Shown: positions 8,985-16,129 of the stretch, one piece after another
Layout: each line of letters opens with the position of its first letter
Numbering within the stretch: the stretch's first letter is position 1
Assembly: GCF_000485595.1 (NCBI RefSeq)
Contig: NW_014578422.1
Coordinates: forward strand, 47,224-70,140
From: Priapulus caudatus
Taxonomy: Eukaryota; Priapulida; Priapulimorpha; Priapulimorphida; Priapulidae
Length of the DNA stretch: 22,917 nucleotides
Direction of reading: 5' to 3'
Position numbers and translations under genes: made by a program
Notes under the pieces: generated by a model
What the model was told of the DNA's origin: nothing
Database searches by the model: none
What the model saw: only the letters and a program-made list of their open reading frames with translations

Positions 8985-9620
8985 TGGACGGATGGACAGG
9001 CAGACACAGAGAGAAGGGGAAAGGGGGAGGGAGGGAGAAAATTGTGTGAGCGATAATACTGTAATAGCAGCAAGCATTGTATTACTCTCTTCTATCTGTA
9101 AACTGGGGATAGGTAAACACTATAGACATCGTAGGTTCAAATAACGATCGAATCTAGGAATAGACTAGGACCAGGAATATTCAAAGTCTAGGGATACACC
9201 AGGATCGGGAATAGGTATAGTTAAGGGAAGGAATAGGTTTAGGGATAGAGCAAGTTTGTGAATAACATCTATGGGTGGTCCGAGTCTTTGTAGGTTGACA
9301 GCGCGTTTAAGTTCTAACGATGACAAGGGAAGGAAGTCTTGAAATTGGTTAAAGTTACAGATATGATCGAACCTAAGGTCAGTCAAATTCGTGGAATAGA
9401 TGCGGTAAAGAAACCAGCGAAGTCTATAAATGTACTGAGTTTTGGAATGGGTCTGATCTAAGGGTAGACCTACTCTACGGATTGAGCAACTCTGTGGGTA
9501 GAAAAGAGTAGACCTAGTAGAGAGATGGCGTATTCAGATAAAGATGGGTGAATACAGTTAGAGTTGGGCGCAGATACCGGTAGAGTGTTTGTAACTCCAG
9601 AGCTATCGTGGATGAGTGAC
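8160..9620. other. Purine-rich intergenic tracts and microsatellites
   Basis: The + strand is purine-rich from 8180 to 8430, with (GA)n at 8350-8412. A GACA/GATG microsatellite lies at 8857-9010, with (GACA)n at 8955-8982. From 9090 to 9500 there is a degenerate repeat of short words such as AATAGGTTTAGGGATAG. The remainder (8460-8800) is plain. No gene is recognisable; the long minus-strand Ser/Leu frames are products of the GA repeats. Confidence 0.7.
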
Positions 9621-9869
9621 TTTCCTTCCTGTCTATCTATAGATCGTTCCTACGGGGCAAGCGATTAGAAGGGCATTTGCCACGCAGCCTTTCCAGCGTC
9701 CTCTATCATCGCGCCGCGCGGAATAGGTTGGGATTTGTTCGTGTGGACGTGACCTGGTAGCGCGCGGACGCGAGTGTGCAACCGGAAGTGGTCGCTTGCG
9801 CGTGTGCAGTCCCTGATGTTGACGCGAAGTTATTTTTTTTCGCATTTTGTTTGTAGTTTTTTTTTTCTC

Positions 9870-9876
9870 GAATAAA
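9870..9876 (+). promoter_or_regulatory. Possible poly(A) signal, + strand
   Basis: AATAAA follows a T-rich stretch (9829-9868). It could end a + strand transcript such as SMG1, but it lies 4.2 kb beyond the last recognised exon and no terminal exon is visible, so this is weak. Confidence 0.2.
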
Positions 9877-9956
9877 CGTAACCGTCTACGTAACTGCAGA
9901 CTGTCAACGTTTCTCGTTCTTCGCGTGAAGCGTTCAAGCACGCGTGCACGAACGCA

Positions 9957-10076
9957 AGCATACACGCATACCCAAACGCACGCAATTACTCACACACACG
10001 CACACACGAGCACACACACGCACACGCACACGCACACACGCACACGCACACGCGCGCGCGCGCACACACGCACTTG
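9957..10076. repeat. (CA/CG)n microsatellite
   Basis: Alternating CACACG and CGCG with almost perfect purine-pyrimidine alternation over about 120 bp. It is the first of three such tracts in 800 bp. Confidence 0.95.
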
Positions 10077-10106
10077 ACAGACACGTTTGAGTGAAGAAAA
10101 GATAGG

Positions 10107-10172
10107 CGCACTAGTCGGATGTAAAGAACGCACTAGTCGGATGTAAAGAACGCGCTAGTCGGATGTAAAGAA
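10107..10172. repeat. 22-bp direct repeat, three copies
   Basis: Three adjacent copies of CGCACTAGTCGGATGTAAAG plus AA at 10107, 10129 and 10151. The third has G for A at position 4. No function recognised. Confidence 0.97.
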
Positions 10173-10342
10173 TATATATAATAGTTTAATGATGGTTTAA
10201 TGATGATCACGTACAGCATAACACGCCCACTGCCACAGCGGCAGTCGCAGCGCACTCGCAATAAATACGAAATTAAGTTTTACAGTAATCACATGAATAG
10301 CACCGAGCGCGAACGATTCCCAACGAACCTTACGAATCCCAA

Positions 10343-10446
10343 CACGCACGCACGCACGCACGCGCGCACACACATACACGCACACACGCACACGCACACA
10401 CACACCCGCGCACACGCACGCACGCACACGCACACACGCACACACA
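10343..10446. repeat. (CACG/CA)n microsatellite
   Basis: Alternating CACGCACG and CACACA units, about 100 bp, like the tract at 9957. The overlapping His-Thr and Cys-Val frames are repeat products. Confidence 0.95.
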
Positions 10447-10666
10447 AGAACATCACTCCTGCGACATCTAAATTTGATATATTCTACCAAAGACAATCGC
10501 ACCACACACCAACCTACAAACCCATCTGTCTTTAGGCAAATTGCAGATTTTTTAACAATCAACATCATTCATATAACAATTAACGTGTTCAAGCGTGCGT
10601 ATAGATGTGGTGGTGGCGTTTGTAAAAACCGCTAACCCCCCTACAGAGGACATATATACATGGGAT

Positions 10667-10745
10667 ACGCACGCACGCACGCACACACACATGCACCGCA
10701 CGCACACATGCACTGCACGCACACGCGCACGCGCACGCACACAAA
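10667..10745. repeat. (CACG/CA)n microsatellite
   Basis: A third alternating purine-pyrimidine tract of about 80 bp, interrupted by ATGCACCG and ATGCACTG. Confidence 0.93.
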
Positions 10746-11365
10746 AACACGGCAAAGAGTTGCCCGATAGCACTCCTGCCAACTGTTAATTCGCAGAGCA
10801 ATATTCGTGACGCGTGAAATACCAACACAATGAGCGTTTCGCGACGTCGCCATCTTTAGTGAGTCGCTATGAAAGTTATGCACAAAACTTACCGACTGCT
10901 TACAACAGCCACTGCTGACCAGGGACCATCATACGACTATCATAGAGTCTAAAATCTCTCAACGTTATGAGAGAAATGTCGTGGAAAAGTGTTGACATTT
11001 TAGACTTATGATATAACTATTTATGCTGTTGCTAAGTACTCATCCAATCTATCCAATCTATCCATACGTTTTGTTGGTCACCTTGGGTATAACCACTACA
11101 AAGCAACATGAAAGTCAGCTACAACTGCACGTAAAGCCGCAGAGCATGTTTGTCAAGCATCAGAGGTGCACAGACTGATACCTATGTGCACTGGTGGTCA
11201 TTAGGCATGCACGCATACCATCCCTGCGTAAACCCACGCTCGGTCTGCATCCACGCTCTTCCCTGTATGACGCTACGTGGTGCATATCCAGCCCCCCTCC
11301 TGATAACTGTATTACAGGAGTGACGAGTCCCTCCTTCTCCTCCTGCTCCTCCCCACATAGCTGCC
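10746..11365. other. Intergenic DNA and probable CHMP6 3' UTR
   Basis: Downstream of the CHMP6 stop (lower coordinates). No exact AATAAA on the minus strand is seen close to the stop. An imperfect inverted repeat (AGTCTAAAAT at 10947-10956 against ATTTTAGACT at 10997-11006) surrounds about 40 bases. Nothing else recognised. Confidence 0.5.
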
Positions 11366-11418
11366 TCACGACGCTGCCACCAGCTCGGGCTGCTTCCTGT
11401 GTTCCTTGATCTTCTTCC
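11366..11418 (-). CDS. CHMP6: CHMP6 exon 8 (stop codon)
   Basis: Acceptor GTTGCAG. Its first two bases complete an Arg codon, then KKIKEHRKQPELVAAS and TGA at 11366-11368. The ELVAAS end is the family's conserved terminus. Confidence 0.96.
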
Positions 11419-13866
11419 CTGCAACACGAATTTCGGATTTACGCTGAGTAACGGGAATTGAACGCTTGCGCACCGAACGTTCTCTTTACTCAGGGCCGTA
11501 GGCTAAGCAAATTCCTAGGGGGGCAGTGGCGGATCCAGTATTTCAAGGAGGGGGTGAGAAACAGGTGGGGGTCTGGGGGAAAATTTTGAAAATGTAGATC
11601 GCAGGAGATCGTATTTGAGGCACTTTTGAGTACATGTACAGCCTTCATTCTGACTACGACAATTCTCTTTTAGTAGTACAATTTATTTTTTTTATTTTGC
11701 TCCAAAATCTACAGATCTAGGAGGGCAAATGCCCCCCCACCCCGCAGGCTTCGGCCCTGTTACTTATCAGGCAACCACGTTGCTTGCACAATGTTTAAAG
11801 CTGTCTTTTAATGATATTAAACAATTGGTACTATGATCAACTAGCTTCAACAACAGTGATGATAATCAGTACTACAAATCATTACACAGTCTTTTCTATA
11901 ATATTCAATGTAGAGGCCAATGCTGGCAAAGTAGATAGCTCATTTGTTTGAAACCAACATGCAGTAGGCAAGATTAGAAGATGGAATAGATGACCATCCT
12001 AGTCGTCCTTCGCTGCATATCAAAAATGCTGACATTAAGTAGCAGAAAAGACCAGGAATTCGTTGGGATGCCAACGGTGAAGACTGGAGGGTTAGCGTCT
12101 AGGTACGCGACATGCCAACAGTACGCCACCATGGCTGCTTGCTTACGTTCGGGCTCTTGCGTTGGAACCCCGGGTAGCTGGGGCACTTCATCCGCCTCAC
12201 GCTCCTCCGCCTCAGGCAAGCTCTCCTAAAACACGGGAAACCATTCGGTGTTAACCACAGAAGCGTCCCTGCTCAAAATCTTACCGAGAGCTTCAGTCAA
12301 ACACAACAATGTCGGCAACGTCGATGACAGTCTTAGAGTTCGTGTGCACGGCTGCATGTACGAAATATGCACGACACTACGCACACTTCAACTAAAATGT
12401 ACTTTCCCCAAAGTTTTTAAATACGTCGTCATTCCTATGCACACGAGATGATTGTACGTCTGCTCTTCTAAAGCCTGGAAAATCTCCACCCTCATTTTAA
12501 TATCGCTAGCACCACAACCTGTTTCTACTCGGTATAATGATGATGATAATGATAATAATAATAATAATAATTATAATATAGTTATCGTATGAAGATATAA
12601 GATAACATAGTGATACGTTTGCATAGTGCACACATCACACATTAGCACGATTCCTCCAGCAGATGGCGCCATACTCACCTGTATGATCTGGTCTAGTTCG
12701 GCGAGGACGGCGTCGTTGTCCTCTGCCGTGAGAGAACCGGACAGCAACTCATCGATCTCCTGCAATGTGCCAGAGATACAAAACGCACGCGTGAACGATG
12801 ATTTGCCACGGGTGCAGGGCGAGAGATACCACACTTAACTACAGATGCTTCCTGGCAGTCACTGTTTAATGTCTCTTCATGTTTACTGTCTTCTGGTGCG
12901 TGGTAGCACCTGATGCTCAGTAGCCCATACTGTTCAGTGTCACTTATTGGTAACAACTACTCTAGTGTTTAGTGTCACCTAGTGCTTAGTCACTTAGTGG
13001 TCACAGATCCATTACTGTTTATTGTTCCCAAATGTTTAGTGCCCCCCAGTGTGTAGTGTTCCATAGCATTTAGTGTCCCCTTCTGTTTAATACGCACCCT
13101 CTGGTATTCAATGCCTTCCTGTGCTTCGTCCATGATCTTCTCAACGTCTTCTAGCGACATCAACTGTCAATGAAAAACTTACATTAGGTTTCTATTGCCT
13201 TCAATTACGTAATAACTCACAAATTTGTCGGCGTGACAAATATTAGAATATACATACATCATATTAGGTACAAATTTACGCTAGAAAATTTATACTTCTT
13301 TTAGATATTTGAACCCATTCCAAGATGATTATATTTGTAACGAGTTATGTTTAATTCCTTGTGTATCTAAAGGGGGGCTTATGTCGGGCTTGCGAGCCGA
13401 CTCGACTGGAAGCAACTGGCTGCGATTCACTGTGACTGCAGTGCTTAAGTCGGTCGACTGCGACGCGACTGCCTGCGACTGGCCGCTACTAGTTGCTCAG
13501 AATAGAACAGTGGGCAACTAGTCGCTGCCGATCGCTTCCAGTTGCTTGAAATCCAGTTGCTTCCAGTCGAGTCAGCACGCAAGCCCGACATAAGCCCCCC
13601 TTAAGCCTTAGTTTATATATAGCGCTAAAAGCAATGATGTTGTGCTGAATATATGAAATGTCATCCCAGTGGATGGCAGTAAGAATTAGAACTTTACCCG
13701 ATGTAACGTCTTTAATGCGTCATTGCCAGTTTTCAGCCCTTCCACTACCTGCACTTCTATCTGTGCGAACTCCAAATCTTGAACCTGAAACAAGTATGGT
13801 TTGCAATAACACCCATCAATAGCTGAAGAACTAGATACACTATATGTATGTATTCACTCACGCACT

Positions 13867-13898
<32 letters not shown>

Positions 13899-15468
13899 GA
13901 TTCTCTCACACATGTACGCACGCATGCACACCCATGCTCACACACACATACACACACATGCATGAATGTACAAAGACAGTACATGCACAGATTCACACAT
14001 TTTTCTACATGGTCTTCATATGTGCCACAATAATGGATTTCGCAACGTAGAATTATGTCGGGGTCTACTGTTTATCTGTGTCAGAGACATTTCATCAGCA
14101 GTGACGGATGCGCACCATTCGCTCGATGTTGTCGATCTGTGAGTCCGTCTTCGACATCAGGTTCTCCTGGTATCGTTTCTTCTTCAGCAGTAGCAGCGCC
14201 TTTCTGCAAGCAAACCGACACCACCCCCATAATAACAGGGGTATAAAATCTCAAGAATAAAAAATGAAAAAAATAAAAAAATAACAGGGGTAAATAACCT
14301 CAAGAATAAAAAAAAATTCAGATATAAAATTTAAAATTAAAATTAAAAATTAAGGTCAAGATTGAATCAAATTTCAGTTCAAGATTATTTACTACGGATA
14401 ATTACGATCCTGATATATCAGATATATATGATATATATGTATGTGCGTGCGTGTGTGTGTATCGATTTGGGTTAGCCATCATAGATAGCATTGCTGGTGA
14501 AGACGAAAGCATTTACTGCAATAAGCGACAACTTACATACAAATTCACAATCAAGACTTGTAACACCGACTACTATAATTTGTCTATACAACTCACTAAC
14601 GCTCATAGGGTCTATGTCCCCCAGGGTACTGCCAGAACGTACCCTGGGTATGCTCCGGTATACCGGAACGTACCCTGGTAACTATTTGATATGGTTAGGG
14701 TTCGGCTAGGGTTAGGGTTAGGTAGTAGGCGTAGGTGACTCCCTAGACTCGTTAGTGGAGTAGGCGAGGTACGGTCCGGCATATTAGATAGTACCAGGGT
14801 ACGTTCTGGCAGTACCCTGGGGGACATAGACCCTCTCAGCTTCACTAACTATGCTGCGCCTAGCTTACTCTCTCTTGCCACTGCTCAGCAGCGATTTTGC
14901 CAACAGTCGTTCCTTTTCCAGCTGAACAGTGATCTTTTTCTGGTACTGCTTCAGCTTGTCTCGCTGCTGCTTCAGTTGCTAGGAACAGGAAACGCACAGT
15001 CGTAGATGAGCCATGTGTAGATGTGTAGATAGATTGATACAGGGCTGCCAACTCTCACGCATTGACCGGGAGACTCACGCATTTTGGCCAAATTTCACGC
15101 TCTCACGCTGATCTTACAAAATCTCACGCACAGCAAAAAAATGCTGAGAAATCGCACGCATGAATATCTTGAACATCGAGCTTGATTGTGAGGTCCAGCA
15201 CTGTTTTGGCATCTACTGACTGAGGGGGGTTATTCAAATTCAAATTTCAATTTCATATATATATATATATATGAAATAATATTCAATATTCAAGGAATAT
15301 TTAAGGAATCAATGCAACTGCCATTGTTGGGACCCATGTTCTCTATCCTTGAACCATTGTTGTTACCCAACACACTGTGAACACATATCATACTACCAAA
15401 ACAGCCTTGTCCTGTTCCGTTATCCTAGATTCCTCTTTCTTCTTTGACTTTCCAAATAATGCACCCAT
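11366..15468 (-). CDS. CHMP6: CHMP6 (ESCRT-III subunit VPS20), complete, eight exons
   Basis: CHMP6 is the ESCRT-III subunit that links ESCRT-II to CHMP4 filament assembly on endosomal membranes, in multivesicular body sorting and membrane abscission. Eight exons join without any frame correction into 211 codons (human 201). The protein starts MGALFGKSKKK: Gly2 is in the position that is myristoylated in the family, followed by a basic patch. The Snf7 core follows: TEQDKAVLQLKQQRDKLKQY, LLLLKKKRYQEN, EFAQIEVQVVEGLKTGN, EDVEKIMDEAQEGIEYQR and EIDELLSGSLT. An acidic linker contains LPGVP (residues 185-189), matching the LPEVP core of the VPS4-binding MIM2 motif. The C-terminus is ELVAAS, identical to vertebrates. 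The linker is longer than in human. Introns carry a Harbinger-like MITE, a foldback element and a 5-bp-duplication MITE. The gene is head to tail with the coiled-coil gene and convergent with SMG1. Confidence 0.97.
11491..11759. mobile_element. MITE with CAGGGCC ends and TTACT target duplication
   Basis: It lies in the last CHMP6 intron. The left end is CAGGGCCGTAGGCTAAG; the right end, reversed, is CAGGGCCGAAGCCTGCG. TTACT flanks it exactly on both sides (11486-11490 and 11760-11764). Both subterminal regions carry G/C runs. An inner CAGTGGCGGATCCAG (11525-11539) resembles the end of another transposon family and may mark a composite. Length 269 bp, no coding capacity. Confidence 0.85.
12147..12225 (-). 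CDS. CHMP6: CHMP6 exon 7 (acidic linker and MIM2-like motif)
   Basis: Acceptor GTTTTAG, donor GAAC|GTAAGC. It encodes an acidic stretch and PQLPGVPTQEPE, with the LPxVP core of the family's VPS4 MIT-interacting motif. It ends with one base of a codon. Confidence 0.93.
12656..12670 (+). promoter_or_regulatory. CTCF-like site
   Basis: CCAGCAGATGGCGCC fits the CTCF consensus CCASYAGRKGGCRSY at all 15 positions. It lies in CHMP6 intron 6, just below the exon 6 donor. CTCF is a zinc-finger insulator and looping factor of bilaterians. Binding is inferred from sequence only. Confidence 0.5.
12679..12759 (-). CDS. CHMP6: CHMP6 exon 6
   Basis: 27 codons, phase 0 at both ends, acceptor CATTGCAG, donor CAG|GTGAGT. 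It encodes EIDELLSGSLTAEDNDAVLA, matching the human QIDELLAGSFTQEDEDAIL segment. Confidence 0.97.
12840..13092. repeat. Degenerate TTTAGTGTC repeat in CHMP6 intron 5
   Basis: Loosely repeated words such as AGTGTTTAGTGTCACC, AATGTTTAGTGCC and GCATTTAGTGTCCCC, spaced about 20-30 bases. It looks like a decayed minisatellite. Confidence 0.6.
13098..13163 (-). CDS. CHMP6: CHMP6 exon 5
   Basis: 22 codons, phase 0 at both ends, acceptor TTGACAG, donor AGG|GTGCGT. It encodes LMSLEDVEKIMDEAQEGIEY and QR. Confidence 0.97.
13371..13601. mobile_element. PIF/Harbinger-like MITE, TAA duplication
   Basis: It lies in CHMP6 intron 4. Inverted ends of about 49 bp begin AGGGGGGCTTATGTCGGGCT and have two mismatches (GCGAGCC against GCGTGCT). 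TAA flanks it at 13368-13370 and 13602-13604, the TWA target duplication typical of PIF/Harbinger. The interior repeats GCGACTGC-type words. Length 231 bp, non-autonomous. Confidence 0.85.
13698..13784 (-). CDS. CHMP6: CHMP6 exon 4
   Basis: 29 codons, phase 0 at both ends, acceptor TGTTTCAG, donor CGG|GTAAAG. It encodes VQDLEFAQIEVQVVEGLKTG, matching the human IEFTQIEMKVMEGL segment. Confidence 0.97.
13858..13965. repeat. (CA)n microsatellite in CHMP6 intron 3
   Basis: CACACA and CACGCA units with ATGCA interruptions. His-Thr frames across it are repeat products. Confidence 0.93.
14116..14203 (-). CDS. CHMP6: CHMP6 exon 3
   Basis: Acceptor GCTTGCAG, donor ATG|GTGCGC. It encodes KALLLLKKKRYQENLMSKTD and then SQIDNIERM, helix 2. 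Confidence 0.97.
14607..14834. mobile_element. Foldback element with exact 41-bp inverted repeats
   Basis: It lies in CHMP6 intron 2. The left arm (14607-14647) begins AGGGTCTATGTCCCCCAGGG; the right arm (14794-14834) is its exact reverse complement. Between the arms are further copies of ACGTACCCTGG, a GGTATACC palindrome and telomere-like TTAGGG words at 14695-14722 (CTAGGGTTAGGGTTAGG). The flanks share CTCA, so no certain target duplication. The perfect arms imply a recent insertion or gene conversion. Confidence 0.9.
14869..14978 (-). CDS. CHMP6: CHMP6 exon 2
   Basis: Acceptor TTCCTAG, donor GA|GTAAGC. It encodes QLKQQRDKLKQYQKKITVQL and ERLLAKSLLSSGKR, helix 1 of the ESCRT-III core. It ends with two bases of a codon completed by exon 3. 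Confidence 0.97.
15040..15175. mobile_element. Truncated CAGGGCTGCCAAC repeat copy
   Basis: It lies in CHMP6 intron 1. It starts CAGGGCTGCCAACTCTCACG and repeats the word TCTCACGC several times. It is homologous to the left part of the element at 20767-21298 (CAGACCTACCAAGTCTCACG). No matching right end was found, so it seems truncated. Confidence 0.6.
15397..15468 (-). CDS. CHMP6: CHMP6 exon 1 (start codon)
   Basis: 24 codons from ATG (15466-15468) to GTTTTG|GTAGTA, phase 0. The N-terminal glycine and basic residues fit the membrane-anchoring end of the family. This is the first ATG of the conserved sequence. Confidence 0.96.
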
Positions 15469-15855
15469 GTTTATGTGTTATTTGATCTGCATTAAGAAAG
15501 TAATTCGTGATAATGTAACAATTAAAAATTATCTTCTAAAATCGTATACACATGTTTGTCAACACGGAGATAAATGTATCCATCATGGCGCCATCTATTG
15601 GCAAGAGTAGACAACTATGAAAAGGTTATCGCATAGACCATTCGATTGAACAATGCTTCTATGACAAGGTTAAAATTATTTGTGATATTTCGATTTCAAT
15701 TATTAAAGTATGCATAATGATATGCTTCAGGTTAACTTTTAATGAGAGCGTTTTATTTAGAAGTTAAATCTCACATATTCTAAAAAATGCAAAAATACGA
15801 AAAAAATCAAAATGTAAAACGTGCTAGAAAACAAATTGTACATGACCAGCATCTA
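15469..15855 (-). promoter_or_regulatory. CHMP6 promoter region with CTCF-like site
   Basis: Only about 390 bases separate the upstream gene's AATAAA from the CHMP6 ATG, so the CHMP6 promoter and 5' UTR should lie here. On the minus strand CCAATAGATGGCGCC (about 15585-15599) fits the CTCF consensus at 14 of 15 positions. It also contains the CCAAT word. No TATA box is evident. Confidence 0.5.
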
Positions 15856-15861
15856 TTTATT
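15856..15861 (-). terminator. Poly(A) signal of the coiled-coil gene
   Basis: AATAAA on the minus strand, 132 bases beyond the stop codon of the coiled-coil gene and upstream of CHMP6. Spacing is normal for a short 3' UTR. Confidence 0.65.
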
Positions 15862-15992
15862 TTGTCATAACCGTTTAGATACAGAATTGATTTACAGTTT
15901 ACTTTAACACAACTACAATTAATTACACAGTTTGCAATTATGACAAATGAACGATGACAATTTTACACAGATATTTTCTACCTTCATTTACT

Positions 15993-16129
15993 TCACCCAT
16001 CACTTTTTATATTATAATTTCTTAATTTCTGTTTGCTTCCAATTTTCTTTGTGAGAGCAGATTTGGTGACTAGGTCAGATTTCTTTCCTTTTACTTTGAG
16101 ATTCGCCTGATGCTGCACATCACGGCAAG
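15993..16129 (-). CDS. Coiled-coil gene last exon H (stop codon)
   Basis: Acceptor TTTTCCAG. It encodes CRDVQHQANLKVKGKKSDLV, TKSALTKKIGSK and KLRNYNIKSDG, then TGA at 15993-15995. The end is strongly basic and lacks heptads. Phase fits exon G. Confidence 0.9.

Noticed and set aside
9400-9460. VLEWV-stop considered as SMG1 C-terminus
   Set aside because: An in-frame stop lies immediately upstream and there is no acceptor or FATC similarity.
14690-14725. TTAGGG-like repeats as an interstitial telomere
   Set aside because: Only two or three imperfect units inside a foldback element; not a telomeric array.
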